Source of the DNA: Hyphobacterium sp. CCMP332
GTDB lineage: Bacteria; Bacteroidota; Bacteroidia; Cytophagales; CCMP332
Reading direction: 5' to 3'
Assembly: GCA_014323545.1 (NCBI GenBank)
Contig: CP058647.1
Coordinates: 248,001 to 312,000 of the forward strand
DNA length: 64,000 nt
Positions 53,954 through 63,752 of this stretch are shown here, piece by piece. The stretch's first letter is position 1, and each line of letters begins with the position of its first letter. Under the pieces are notes generated by a model. That model was not told where the DNA came from. It searched no databases and worked only from the letters and a program-made list of their open reading frames with translations. Position numbers and translations under genes: made by a program.

Positions 53954-54455
53954 ATTCACATACACATTAAATGTTGGTTTTCTTTTGCTTACTTTAAATG
54001 GTTGTGGCGTTTATTCATTTACTGGAACAAATATTTCACCGGATGTGAAAACCATTTCAGTAGCGACATTTTATAACGAATCCGGTAATGGCCCCGCCAG
54101 TATTTCCCAAACCTTTTCAGAGGGATTGCGTGATTTCTATCAGAGCAATACCAATCTGGAGCTGGTCAATTCAAATGGCGATCTTCAGATTGAGGGCCGG
54201 ATTTCCTATTATGCAGTGGAAAATGTAGCTCCAACCGGCGATGAGTTGGCAGCTCTGAACCGTTTGAGAATAAAAGTGCGTATCAATTATATTAATACTA
54301 AAGACGATAGCCAAAGTTTTGAGAATAAGCAGTTCACTTTTTTCGAAGATTTTGATCAGCAAACCACTTTGCAAAGTGTTGAAGATGAATTGATAGAAAA
54401 TATATCAGAACAAATATTTCTCGATATTTTTACGGAAACTGTCGCAAGCTGGTAG
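53937..54455 (+). CDS. lptE: LptE-family LPS-assembly lipoprotein
   Basis: Lipoprotein of 172 residues in the LptE group, which plugs the LptD outer-membrane channel for lipopolysaccharide. Signal and lipobox: LLLTLNGCGVYSF with Cys23. SPDVKTISVATFYNESGNG and QIEGRISYY are the typical core. The start lies within the last 17 bp of the sigma-54 activator gene, so translation is coupled. Family LptE proteins are 160-200 residues, in line with this one. lptD is not in the window. Confidence 0.87.
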   Translation: MNLKTKFTYTLNVGFLLLTLNGCGVYSFTGTNISPDVKTISVATFYNESGNGPASISQTFSEGLRDFYQSNTNLELVNSNGDLQIEGRISYYAVENVAPTGDELAALNRLRIKVRINYINTKDDSQSFENKQFTFFEDFDQQTTLQSVEDELIENISEQIFLDIFTETVASW

Positions 54456-54494
54456 CAAATTAAAAAAAATGTAACTTAGCAGATTAATAAGGAA

Positions 54495-55730
54495 TTGGAC
54501 AGCAAAGAATTATATAAACTCATTGAAAAACCTCAATCGATCAGCGAAAAGCAAATTGAGGCATTGGATAAAATTATTCAGGAAAATCCCTATTTTGCCA
54601 GCGCTCGTCTAATAAAGATTTTGGATCTAATAAGAAAAAAAGATCCAAAAGTTCATCAGGAAATCCGCAATTCATCTCTCTTTATTCACGATAAGAAAAG
54701 TATTTATGATGAAATACTGAAAATAGAAAAGCCTGTGGAAAGCGAAATCCCACTTGTCAATAAAGGTCAAGTAGGACTTGGAGAAAATAAAATTGAGAAA
54801 AACGATTTCACCGATGAAATCCTCGATGAGATTACCATCATTGGCCAAGGTGTCAAAAGCACGGTATTGGAAAGTTTCTCTACCAATGATATAGAAACTC
54901 CGGTAGAAAAATCAGCAGGAAATCCTACGAAAAAAAGCGAAAGCGAAAAAAAAGAAGATCCAAAGTCCAGTAAAGTCGAACCGTTAAAGGAAGAAGCACA
55001 GATCAAAGAAATAAAAAAGGAAGAATCACTTCCTGCCAAAGAAGATAAGAAAGAAGATGCAGCTCCGGCCAAAGCCTTAAAAAAAGAGGAGATTCCAGTC
55101 CCAAAAGAAATCAAAAAAGAAAATACTCCTACTGCCAAAAGAAGTTTGGCCGATGAAGTAATGGAGAACCTGGAGCAAATGAAAAAAGACAGGGCTGAGC
55201 GCTTGAAAAGAATGGAAGCCCTCGAGGAAAAAGAAAAAGAAAGAAAAAAGGCTTCATCTATCATTACAAAAACTAAAGACAAAAAGGCTCAAAAAAAGAA
55301 TAAAGAGGAAACACCTTCACAGGAGATTCAAAAACCAAATAGCAGCAAGTTAAAAAAAGATGCCAAAGCCAAAAGCAAGGCCACAGATAACAAAAGCAAA
55401 TCAAAAACGGCAAAAAAAAAAACTGAATCTGAGCCAAAAAAAGAAGAAAAAGAAAGCAAGCCTAAAAGCGACAAAAAAATAATTGAGTCTTTCATCAATA
55501 AAAGCCCAAGGATCAAGCCACCCAAAGAAAGCACGTCCAATACCGCAAATGAGGACTTATCTAAGGCGAGCACCGAGCTCCCAAGCAATTTAATCTCAGA
55601 AAACCTTGCTAATATATTTGAGAAGCAGGGAAAAATTTCAAAGGCGATAGCAATCTATAAGCAATTGATTTTGAAATATCCTGAGAAAAAGAGTTATTTT
55701 GCGCAAAAATTAGAAACCCTAGAAAAATAG
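54495..55730 (+). CDS. Lys/Glu-rich low-complexity protein with TPR-like C-terminus
   Basis: A 411-residue protein of unknown function. Residues about 1-130 are ordered (DSKELYKLIEKPQSISEKQI start), about 130-340 are highly charged with repeated KKE/PAKE words (KKEDAAPAKALKKEEIPV) and probably disordered, and the C-terminal 45 residues form a TPR-like pair of helices (LANIFEKQGKISKAIAIYKQ). The gene starts with TTG (54495) preceded by AAGGA; no ATG is available until far inside. It lies between lptE and secG, so a role at the cell envelope is plausible but unproven. Confidence 0.7.
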   Translation: MDSKELYKLIEKPQSISEKQIEALDKIIQENPYFASARLIKILDLIRKKDPKVHQEIRNSSLFIHDKKSIYDEILKIEKPVESEIPLVNKGQVGLGENKIEKNDFTDEILDEITIIGQGVKSTVLESFSTNDIETPVEKSAGNPTKKSESEKKEDPKSSKVEPLKEEAQIKEIKKEESLPAKEDKKEDAAPAKALKKEEIPVPKEIKKENTPTAKRSLADEVMENLEQMKKDRAERLKRMEALEEKEKERKKASSIITKTKDKKAQKKNKEETPSQEIQKPNSSKLKKDAKAKSKATDNKSKSKTAKKKTESEPKKEEKESKPKSDKKIIESFINKSPRIKPPKESTSNTANEDLSKASTELPSNLISENLANIFEKQGKISKAIAIYKQLILKYPEKKSYFAQKLETLEK

Positions 55731-55734
55731 TATT

Positions 55735-56142
55735 ATGGCGATCATAGTTGGCCTGGCGATATTTGTATCTGTCCTTCTTGTTCTTGTAGTTTTATCTCAA
55801 AGCTCCAAAGGTGGTATCTCTGCCAACTTTATAGGAGCAGGTGCAAGTCAAATGATGGGTGTGAAAAAGACATCCGATATTCTTGAAAAACTAACCTGGG
55901 GTTTGGCCATAGCACTTTTGCTTTTAACACTAGCTACCAATTTCATGGTGAATGATCCATCAGATCAGGTAGAAACCTCTAGTCCGAATGTGGAAAGAGC
56001 CAATGAATCTATTCTTCCTTCTTTGAGCCCAGCGCCATCCGGTGGCGATGGTTCATCCGATGATAACTTATTGCCTGCCGAAGATGAGGGCAATGGCAGT
56101 CAGGAAGAACAAAGCTCCGACGAAGACGATCTCGGTCTTTAA
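55735..56142 (+). CDS. secG: Preprotein translocase subunit SecG
   Basis: Small Sec-translocon subunit of 135 residues: two membrane helices (VGLAIFVSVLLVLVVLSQ, WGLAIALLLLTLATNFM) around the conserved loop KGGISANFIGAGASQMMG. Unlike short SecG proteins (about 75-110 residues), it has a 50-residue acidic Ser/Asp/Glu tail, as is common in Bacteroidota. It begins 4 bp after the upstream gene and ends the miaB-secG cluster; a convergent gene of unknown function follows directly. Confidence 0.92.
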   Translation: MAIIVGLAIFVSVLLVLVVLSQSSKGGISANFIGAGASQMMGVKKTSDILEKLTWGLAIALLLLTLATNFMVNDPSDQVETSSPNVERANESILPSLSPAPSGGDGSSDDNLLPAEDEGNGSQEEQSSDEDDLGL

Positions 56143-56868
56143 TCAGACAGATATTTTCTGAACCAATAAACGCTTTGAGATGGGCAGTAATGTCTCATCC
56201 AAAGGTGCATAGGCCTTGGAGTCTATTATAAATGTAGCCGGATTTGGCAATTTTTTATATTCCCTTATCAAACCCATTTTAATCGACTCAAAGGTATTGC
56301 TGATGCTTTTTTTAATCCTTTGTAGATAATTGGTATGGATACCCCTGAATTTTGAATCGGCGCTGTCAAAAATGCTAATCTGATATTCAAAGACATGCAC
56401 ATTTGGATCGTTTGCGATATTGACTAAAAAATAGCCTTCATTTTGATTGATCGGACAAAGACCAATGGGCTCTATAAGAATCTGACTTTCGATTTCATCG
56501 TAGAGCTCCTTCCCTTCCCTAATCTTATTGCCCAGTTTTGGCTCAGCAAACTCCACAATTTTTTTAAGCTCTTCCATGAATTCAGGATCCTCGAATTTGC
56601 TCTCGTACTGCAAAGCCAGACGTTTAAGATCAAGCGCGGAAATGTTTTTCGGAAAATTCCGAATGAGTGTTTCGTTGTTTTCTTTAAACTTCAAAAGATT
56701 TTTATAGTGAAAAATAATATCGGCAAAGGGCGGATACAGTCGTTTGCTTTTGAATTTCTCATCCACCGATTGCAGATAAGCCAGTAATTTATACTGCTTG
56801 AATTCCAAATCGACAAGTCCTTCGGTCAGCCAATCATCGGAAAGACTAATGTATTTTTGATCAGTCAT
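56143..56868 (-). CDS. Conserved protein of unknown function
   Basis: A 241-residue soluble protein with no signal or membrane segment. It opens MTDQKYISLSDDWLTEGLVD and is rich in charged helices (KFKSKRLYPPFADIIFHYKN), with a beta-rich end (YEYQISIFDSADSKFRGIHT-like). I do not recognise the family. An upstream in-frame start would add 16 residues, but ATG 56866-56868 gives a better N-terminus. It converges with secG (0-bp gap) and is divergent from groES, so the sigma-54 promoter region lies between them. Confidence 0.55.
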   Translation of the reverse strand: MTDQKYISLSDDWLTEGLVDLEFKQYKLLAYLQSVDEKFKSKRLYPPFADIIFHYKNLLKFKENNETLIRNFPKNISALDLKRLALQYESKFEDPEFMEELKKIVEFAEPKLGNKIREGKELYDEIESQILIEPIGLCPINQNEGYFLVNIANDPNVHVFEYQISIFDSADSKFRGIHTNYLQRIKKSISNTFESIKMGLIREYKKLPNPATFIIDSKAYAPLDETLLPISKRLLVQKISV

Positions 56869-56910
56869 AGCACGATAGGTTTTATTAAAGCTAATAAGAA
56901 ATAAAAATAG

Positions 56911-57030
56911 TGTCAATATTATTTGGGTTCAATTTTGTCATTCATGTCAGTTTTATGAAAAAATGTCAGACTGAAATTGCCAAAAAGTATGATTTATGAC
57001 ATAGAATTAAATTGGCACATAAAGTGCAAT
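56911..57030 (+). promoter_or_regulatory. Sigma-54 promoter of groES-groEL with upstream TGTCA words
   Basis: TGGCACATAAAGTGCAAT lies at 57013-57030: GG (57014-57015) and GC (57026-57027) are exactly 10 bp apart, and both flanks match the -24 TGGCAC and -12 TGCA consensus. A transcript would start near 57039, 27 bp before the groES ATG. Upstream, the word TGTCA occurs at 56911, 56936, 56945 and 56964, and inverted at 56997, as might be expected of activator sites. No CIRCE element is visible. Confidence 0.7.
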
Positions 57031-57065
57031 GCCTCTTTGAAAATTAACTAAAACATCTAATTCAT

Positions 57066-57350
57066 ATGTCAGATTTAAAATTTAAACCATCAGTGGGCAG
57101 GGTTCTGGTAGAACCGGCTCCGGCAGAAGAAAAAACCTCAGGTGGTATTATCATTCCCGATACAGCAAAAGAAAAACCTCAAAAAGGGAACGTCATCGCT
57201 GTAGGAACTGAGAAAAAAGATGAACCTATTCCATTTAAAGTAGGTGAAACTGTGCTTTACGGCAAATACGCTGGTACAGAAATTCAAATAGATGGCAGGG
57301 AGTATCTTTTAATGAGTGCGACTGACATCTACGGAAGTTTTGCAAAATAA
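57066..57350 (+). CDS. groES: Co-chaperonin GroES
   Basis: Ten-kDa co-chaperonin of 94 residues that caps GroEL. Family sequence is standard: LKFKPSVGRVLVEPAPAEEK, then the mobile-loop region TSGGIIIPDTAKEKP, VGETVLYGKYAG and EYLLMSATDIYG. It is followed by groEL after a 30-bp gap. A sigma-54-type promoter stands 27 bp upstream of the likely transcript start region. Confidence 0.97.
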   Translation: MSDLKFKPSVGRVLVEPAPAEEKTSGGIIIPDTAKEKPQKGNVIAVGTEKKDEPIPFKVGETVLYGKYAGTEIQIDGREYLLMSATDIYGSFAK

Positions 57351-59007
<1,657 letters not shown>

Positions 59008-59009
<2 letters not shown>

Positions 59010-59086
59010 TGAAGTGTGCCCAAGGGGCTCTACTTCATTACATTCGCCGAAGCAATAGCGCTGATTCAGCGCGGAAAGCCTGGGCG
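59008..59086 (+). other. Tandem hairpins in the groEL 3' untranslated region
   Basis: First hairpin: AATGAAGT (59008-59015) pairs with ACTTCATT (59032-59039), enclosing GCCC/GGGC; it overlaps the groEL stop codon. Second: GCGCTG (59058-59063) pairs with CAGCGC (59067-59072), enclosed by CGCC/GGCG. Neither has a T-run, so they may stabilise the mRNA rather than end it. Confidence 0.5.
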
Positions 59087-59108
59087 ATAACGACTAAACT
59101 TTACAAAG

Positions 59109-59143
59109 CCGTTATGAAACAATATTCATAGCGGTTTTTTTTT
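59109..59143 (+). terminator. Intrinsic terminator of groESL
   Basis: Ten-bp stem CCGTTATGAA (59109-59118) with TTCATAGCGG (59125-59134), one G-T pair, then nine T residues (59135-59143). Confidence 0.9.
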
Positions 59144-59219
59144 GTGCCGATTTTGTTTTTATAAAAAATCTTGCCCTTATTGAAGTTGAAATAGTGGAAT
59201 AAAAGTATAATTCTATTCA

Positions 59220-60386
59220 ATGATGGATCATTCGTGGATAAATAGGCCTTATAAATTGCTCAGCGCTTTAAACATAAAATTCTTTCTTATCCTGTTAATT
59301 GCAGTTCTTGCATTTGCATGTTCTTCAGACGATAATTCCACTTCACCCGCCAGTCCCAATACCGGTTTTTTCTCCGAATACAATCAAAGAAATTTTTCAA
59401 TGGGCTTTACTTCATGGCCATATGGTCCCGATCTTGAAGATGTAAGCTCAACCTATAGCTTTATTTCTCAAAATGCCGATATATATTGCGAACATATCGA
59501 TAGTAATATTCCTTGGTCCTCATGGATCAATGATTCTACTCTACCTGCTTCATTTGTCAATGATATTGCTTTCAAAAAATCAAATAAGATTGCCGGATTG
59601 GATTTTTTGCTTTCAGTGAGCATTTTAAATCTAGACCGGAGCGATCTTGCAAATGATTTTGATGGCAATACACCAAATTATTCCAAATTATGTGACTCAG
59701 CCATTATTGGTGCCTATACCAAACATCTGGATTATCTGATTACTGAATTTGAACCTACGTATTTGGTAATGTCCATTGAAGGAAACGAATTGCTAATTCA
59801 TTCTCCCGATAAGTGGGATGATTATAAAACGCTGATGCCGGCGGTTAGAACTGAAATAAAAAACCGTTTTCCTAATCTAAAAATAACCGAGTCCTTCACC
59901 CTCCATAATTTGTTTCAGCCCGATGTAGCCAATCCCGAAGACTATATCGATGAAGTCGCAACTTATGCCAATCAATTGGATTTTGTGGGCATAAGTTTTT
60001 ACCCCTTTTTCAAGGGCCTCTCCGACTCTGTCGGTTTTCAAACTGTTTTTGACTATTTGCATAGCAAAATTAATAAGCCCATTGTTTTTGCCGAAACGAC
60101 GAATATTGCGGAAAACCTAATTGTACCCGGATTAAGTTTAAATATTTCCGGAAATCCCGAGGAGCAGGATATTTATTTACAAGTGCTTCTTCACAATGCG
60201 CAGCAACATAATTATGAATTTGTAATCTGGTGGGCGCATCGCGATTTCGATGAGCTATGGGAAACTTTTTTACCCGATGTAAAAGACCTCGGCCAGATCT
60301 GGCGTGATACAGGGCTTCTGGATGAGGAAGGCAATGAACGCAAAGCCTATGATTCCTGGCAATCTGCATTTAAGATTTCCAAATAA
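59220..60386 (+). CDS. Lipoprotein with TIM-barrel glycosidase-like domain (GH53-like)
   Basis: Predicted outer-membrane lipoprotein of 388 residues: a signal with lipobox VLAFACSSD, then a barrel that resembles clan-A glycoside hydrolases such as arabinogalactan endo-galactanases (GH53). Candidate acid/base is Glu190 in SIEGNELLI and nucleophile Glu292 in VFAETTNIAE; WWAHRDFDELWE follows. Substrate is not clear and the family call is by motif only. It is a single gene after the groESL terminator. An imperfect hairpin and T-run at 60446-60476 probably end it. Confidence 0.65.
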   Translation: MMDHSWINRPYKLLSALNIKFFLILLIAVLAFACSSDDNSTSPASPNTGFFSEYNQRNFSMGFTSWPYGPDLEDVSSTYSFISQNADIYCEHIDSNIPWSSWINDSTLPASFVNDIAFKKSNKIAGLDFLLSVSILNLDRSDLANDFDGNTPNYSKLCDSAIIGAYTKHLDYLITEFEPTYLVMSIEGNELLIHSPDKWDDYKTLMPAVRTEIKNRFPNLKITESFTLHNLFQPDVANPEDYIDEVATYANQLDFVGISFYPFFKGLSDSVGFQTVFDYLHSKINKPIVFAETTNIAENLIVPGLSLNISGNPEEQDIYLQVLLHNAQQHNYEFVIWWAHRDFDELWETFLPDVKDLGQIWRDTGLLDEEGNERKAYDSWQSAFKISK

Positions 60387-60735
60387 ATAGTTTACAGCAT
60401 TAATCTGTTTTAAAATTGACATTTAGGAATGTTTTAAGATATGATCGCACCCTAGGCATAAGTGGGCGGTTTTTTTATAGCTATTTGAGATATCAATAAA
60501 ATATCTTGCTAATTAATTTCGACAACAAGTAAAAACCCGGTTGTGGTTTTAATCAGGAATGGATAAATCAAATACTTAGACATTTAAAATTTAGTATCAT
60601 AGTTCAAAACATGGCTATTTATGCTTAGCATTGGAAAATTATAAATAATTGAAATTCAAATAATTAATAATTGTTTTTATAAAAATTATCCATTAAAGAT
60701 GTCGACCTTTATAGAACCTCTAAATAAGGAAGACC
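60387..60735. other. AT-rich spacer, no gene seen
   Basis: No ORF of note on either strand. It holds a probable weak terminator (60446-60476) and an AGATAT/ATATCT inverted repeat near 60487-60506. The 60 bp before the next gene contain no convincing promoter, but AAGGAAG is just ahead of its ATG. Confidence 0.5.
60446..60476 (+). terminator. Weak intrinsic terminator after the glycosidase-like gene
   Basis: CG (60446-60447) and CCC (60450-60452) pair with GGG (60464-60466) and CG (60467-60468), with two bulged bases, followed by a seven-T run. Confidence 0.4.
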
Positions 60736-61206
60736 ATGAAAAATTCATATTATTTAATATTTCTGTCTCTATTCATTTTAACACCTGTATTAGGTCAAAT
60801 GAAGGCTTCAGCAGATGTGCCAAAAGTTATTAAAAAGTCATTTAATAGAAATTACCCTCAGGCCAAAATGCTCAGTTGGGAAAATACACAGAACGGGCAA
60901 TGGCTAGCCTCTTATAAAAGTTCGGATAAACAATACCTTAGTACCTATTCCAAAAGTGGAAATTGGGAGGAAACAAGAAATAGCATTGAAGCCTCTGAAC
61001 TTCCTTTGAATGTAAATATTGTATTGGACAGAAAGTACAAGAATTATACTATCACTGAAGTTGATCATGTCACAATAAAAGATGGGACCTACTATGATAT
61101 TACCATTGATCGCGATGGAAATTTGACGGATTTGATAGTAAATAACCAGGGCCATATAAATGAAAAAAGTGGATCGGAGGCAGCTGAATCAGAAGACATG
61201 AATTAA
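60736..61206 (+). CDS. Secreted PepSY-like protein
   Basis: Exported protein of 156 residues with a signal peptide (YYLIFLSLFILTPVLGQ) and PepSY-like repeats (PKVIKKSFNRNYPQAKMLSW; LPLNVNIVLDRKYKNY; then TYYDITIDRDGNL). These domains occur in periplasmic proteins and inhibitor-like proteins and have no known enzyme activity. A closely related gene of 166 residues follows after 110 bp, so the two arose by duplication. RBS AAGGAAG. Confidence 0.8.
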   Translation: MKNSYYLIFLSLFILTPVLGQMKASADVPKVIKKSFNRNYPQAKMLSWENTQNGQWLASYKSSDKQYLSTYSKSGNWEETRNSIEASELPLNVNIVLDRKYKNYTITEVDHVTIKDGTYYDITIDRDGNLTDLIVNNQGHINEKSGSEAAESEDMN

Positions 61207-61316
61207 GCCTTTATTCATGTCTGTATATCGATAATTTATTGTGAAAATAATTATTGATGAAATTAAAAATTATTCAAAAAAGCTATCGAATTTTGTTGAA
61301 CACAATTAATTAACAC

Positions 61317-61817
61317 ATGAAAAAATATTCTTTCTTCTTAATTATTTTCCTTTTCACTTTTAGCGCTCTTATCGCTCAGGATGAGGATATGGACAGCGCT
61401 CCCCTAACTGTTGAAAAGGCGTTTAAAAAGATGTTCCCAAAAGCTGAAATGGCAGGATGGGAATTGGATGAAGACGATAACTGGGAAGCCAGTTTTAAGA
61501 TGGCCGGAAAAAGGCAATCCGCCAGTTTTACTGAAGATGGTCAATGGATTGAAACCGAAACCGTCATAAGTCAAAAAGAGATCCCTCAAATGGTATTGGC
61601 TTCGCTAAACAAAAACTACCCAAAACACAAGATTACCGTAGCCGAGCTTGTGGAAAACAGCGATGGCAAGTGGTATGAAGTAGAATTTGACCGTGGCGGC
61701 AGTAAATACGAAGTTATGTTTGATGCCAAAGGTGAAATCGTAAATGAAGAAGCCGAGGAAGAATCCGAAGTGGAATATGAAATTGAGGATGATGATCTTG
61801 ATGAGGATATGGACTAA
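61317..61817 (+). CDS. Secreted PepSY-like protein, paralogue of the previous gene
   Basis: A 166-residue protein with a signal peptide (YSFFLIIFLFTFSALIAQ) and the same PepSY-like pattern (TVEKAFKKMFPKAEMAGWEL; IPQMVLASLNKNYPKHKITV; KWYEVEFDRGGSKYEV). It ends in an acidic tail of Asp and Glu (about 20 residues) that the previous protein lacks. The pair may be co-regulated, but the 110-bp spacer could hold a promoter. Confidence 0.82.
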   Translation: MKKYSFFLIIFLFTFSALIAQDEDMDSAPLTVEKAFKKMFPKAEMAGWELDEDDNWEASFKMAGKRQSASFTEDGQWIETETVISQKEIPQMVLASLNKNYPKHKITVAELVENSDGKWYEVEFDRGGSKYEVMFDAKGEIVNEEAEEESEVEYEIEDDDLDEDMD

Positions 61818-61844
61818 GATCTAAAGCATCAAAATTTTATAGAG

Positions 61845-61879
61845 CCGTGTTCTGATTTATTTTGGAATGCGGTTTTTTT
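61845..61879 (+). terminator. Intrinsic terminator after the PepSY pair
   Basis: CCGTGTTC (61845-61852) pairs with GAATGCGG (61865-61872), including two G-T pairs; seven T residues follow. Confidence 0.75.
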
Positions 61880-61934
61880 ATTGCGATTCTGTGATGCATT
61901 GACCATGCCTGTTTAGAGTTGACCGGTTTTGTTA

Positions 61935-61964
61935 ATTGCTCATTGCTCATTGCTCATTGCTAAT
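61935..61964. repeat. ATTGCTC tandem array (about 4 units)
   Basis: The 7-bp word ATTGCTC is repeated three times and followed by a partial unit. Related words are found at 2265-2290, hinting at a dispersed intergenic repeat family. Confidence 0.7.
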
Positions 61965-62253
61965 TATAAAAGAAACCTATCTCTTTTGTTCCCAAGACTT
62001 TATTATTTATTAATTGTTAATTTTTATTTAAATTAACATGCGTAATTATAATGGAATTAACTGCATGTCTCTTTACATACTAATGTTCTAATCTGTCTAA
62101 GTAGTATTTATTAGTGGGTATTGAAATAAGGGAAATTAAGTTAATAACTTTATACATATGTTATCTATAATAAAAAATGGAAAGTCCTGTTCTCAAAGTA
62201 ACTTTAAAGATTCAATTACATCATTTTACTATTAAATCAATAAAATCCAAAAA

Positions 62254-62928
62254 ATGATGTCAATCAGAAAAACTGCAATAATTGCGGGGATTTTATGGAT
62301 AGTTCAATTGCTAACTGCAAGTATAAGCTATAGTGTAATATTAGATCCTATTTTATGGGGGGGGAATTTTCTTGCCGATATTTCAGTTAATCAATCCTCG
62401 GCTAAAACAGCAATGTTTTTAGACTTATTTTGTGGAGCATCTGTATTAGGAATAGCAGTAATTTTATATCCAATATTTAAAAAATATAGTGAACGAATTG
62501 CGATTTGGTATGTCGGATTAAGAGTGATTGAATTTGGAACTATCATTATACAAGGAATCCTTCTTCTTTCCTTAATTTCAGTTAGCCATGAATTTGTGCA
62601 AGCAACTACCCCACAATCTTCCTATTTGGAAATTTTAGGAAAAACAATTCGACAACAAAGAGATTGGACACAAAATATGACTATCATCTCCTTTTGTTTG
62701 GGTGCTTTTATGCTTTATTATTTATTTTTTAAAACAAAACTTGTCCCTCGTTTTATCTCTATTTGGGGACTAATAGCTGTTTTACTTCTATTTACCCAAA
62801 TGATTTTGCTAACTTTTGGAGACACTTTAAGAATGGTTCTTATGATCCCCATGGGATTAAATGAACTATTTTTAGGATTTTGGTTGATATTTAAAGGATT
62901 TAATTCACACGTTACTTATAATAAATAA
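62254..62928 (+). CDS. DUF4386 family membrane protein
   Basis: Membrane protein of 224 residues with six or seven membrane segments. It starts MMSIRKTAIIAGILWIVQLL and shows the DUF4386 layout: GASVLGIAVILYPIFKKYSE, YVGLRVIEFGTIIIQG, then VPRFISIWGLIAVLLL near the end. The function of this family is unknown. It is one of several accessory-looking genes at the right edge of the window. ATG 62254 and ATG 62257 are both possible starts. Confidence 0.78.
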   Translation: MMSIRKTAIIAGILWIVQLLTASISYSVILDPILWGGNFLADISVNQSSAKTAMFLDLFCGASVLGIAVILYPIFKKYSERIAIWYVGLRVIEFGTIIIQGILLLSLISVSHEFVQATTPQSSYLEILGKTIRQQRDWTQNMTIISFCLGAFMLYYLFFKTKLVPRFISIWGLIAVLLLFTQMILLTFGDTLRMVLMIPMGLNELFLGFWLIFKGFNSHVTYNK

Positions 62929-63103
62929 ATATCAATTTGGTTATAGAGGTTATTAATAATCGCTTAAAAGGAAAAAAACTGTAGATAACAATAGCTATTC
63001 GTCCATGCCAGCGAGGTTTACCCATGGCAAAATCACTGCAAGTCAACGCTCTCAGCGAATTTGTTAGCACAACGTATAGCCAAACGTTGATCACAAATAA
63101 AAA
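62929..63103. other. Spacer with small palindromes between two membrane protein genes
   Basis: No gene. CAACGT (63070-63075) and ACGTTG (63084-63089) form a perfect 6-bp inverted repeat with an 8-nt loop, and TGCCA/TGGCA lies further upstream. The layout recalls cassette boundaries, but the bases do not fit the integron attC consensus. Confidence 0.4.
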
Positions 63104-63460
63104 ATGAAAACTCTGAATACATACTTTTTGAGTATTTCACTTTTATTCTCCACATTTCTAATATATGTTATTTGGCTTGAGCAAGGGGATATTAATTCGA
63201 TCGGACTTTATTTAGTTCTGTTCTTAATTCCAATTATAATCCTCGGATTCCTGAATGGACTTATTCTAGAATTTGCAGAAAAAAGAAAGACAAATTTACA
63301 GAGAAGATTATGGGGTTTAGGTCCGATTATTTTGATGATTTTATTGATAATCTCAAAAATCAGAATTCTAGATGCTGACATTTGGTTTTTAGGTATTCTA
63401 GCCATTCCTACATTTGGTTTGACTATCGTGATTTGGAAAATTAAACTCAACAAAAAATGA
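63104..63460 (+). CDS. Small membrane protein, unknown
   Basis: A 118-residue protein with about four membrane helices (STFLIYVIWLE; LYLVLFLIPIIILGFLNGLI; PIILMILLIISKIRIL; WFLGILAIPTFGLTIVIW). No family was recognised. The reading frame is AT-rich with codon use like its neighbours. Confidence that it is a real gene rests on its uninterrupted hydrophobic pattern and ATG start. Confidence 0.55.
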   Translation: MKTLNTYFLSISLLFSTFLIYVIWLEQGDINSIGLYLVLFLIPIIILGFLNGLILEFAEKRKTNLQRRLWGLGPIILMILLIISKIRILDADIWFLGILAIPTFGLTIVIWKIKLNKK

Positions 63461-63752
63461 ATATTCTTTAAGTAAAAAGGGTAAAAATTAAAAGTTAAAA
63501 GTTAGAAGTTGATCAACTACTTGCCTTCGCGCTGAGCCAATTTAAGCCTTTGGCGATATTTGGAAGCCGCTATGGTCGCTTACGCTAAACCTGCCTAAAG
63601 GCAGTCAGGGCTACAGCGACAGCGTGCTCAGCACGGCGTTAAAACTTCGTTGATTAAAAAAATTTAAGATTGATAATTTTTAATTCGTAATTCGTAATTC
63701 CCATAAAGAGGTTAGAGGATTTTGTTGATTAAAAAATTGATAATTGATTGAA
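63461..63752. repeat. Spacer with a structured GC-rich island and repeat words
   Basis: A GC-richer block (about 63520-63650) holds hairpins CTGCC/GGCAG (63591-63604) and CGTGC/GCACG (63623-63635). Further on, TTCGTAATTCGTAA (63683-63696) is the inverse of ATTACGAATTACGAAT at 3029-3044. No gene seen. Confidence 0.5.

Larger units (their letters stand above)
61818..62253. other. AT-rich spacer with terminator and dispersed repeat words
   Basis: No gene seen. Holds a terminator (61845-61879) and a tandem ATTGCTC array (61935-61964). The rest is AT-rich sequence with no strong promoter match before 62254. Confidence 0.5.

Noticed and set aside
56917-57065. CIRCE/HrcA operator upstream of groES
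   Set aside because: No TTAGCACTC-N9-GAGTGCTAA-like sequence was found; the GGCAC/GTGC pair is part of the sigma-54 site.
63061-63089. Integron attC site
   Set aside because: The inverted repeat is short and the GTTRRRY/RYYYAAC ends are absent; no integrase is seen.
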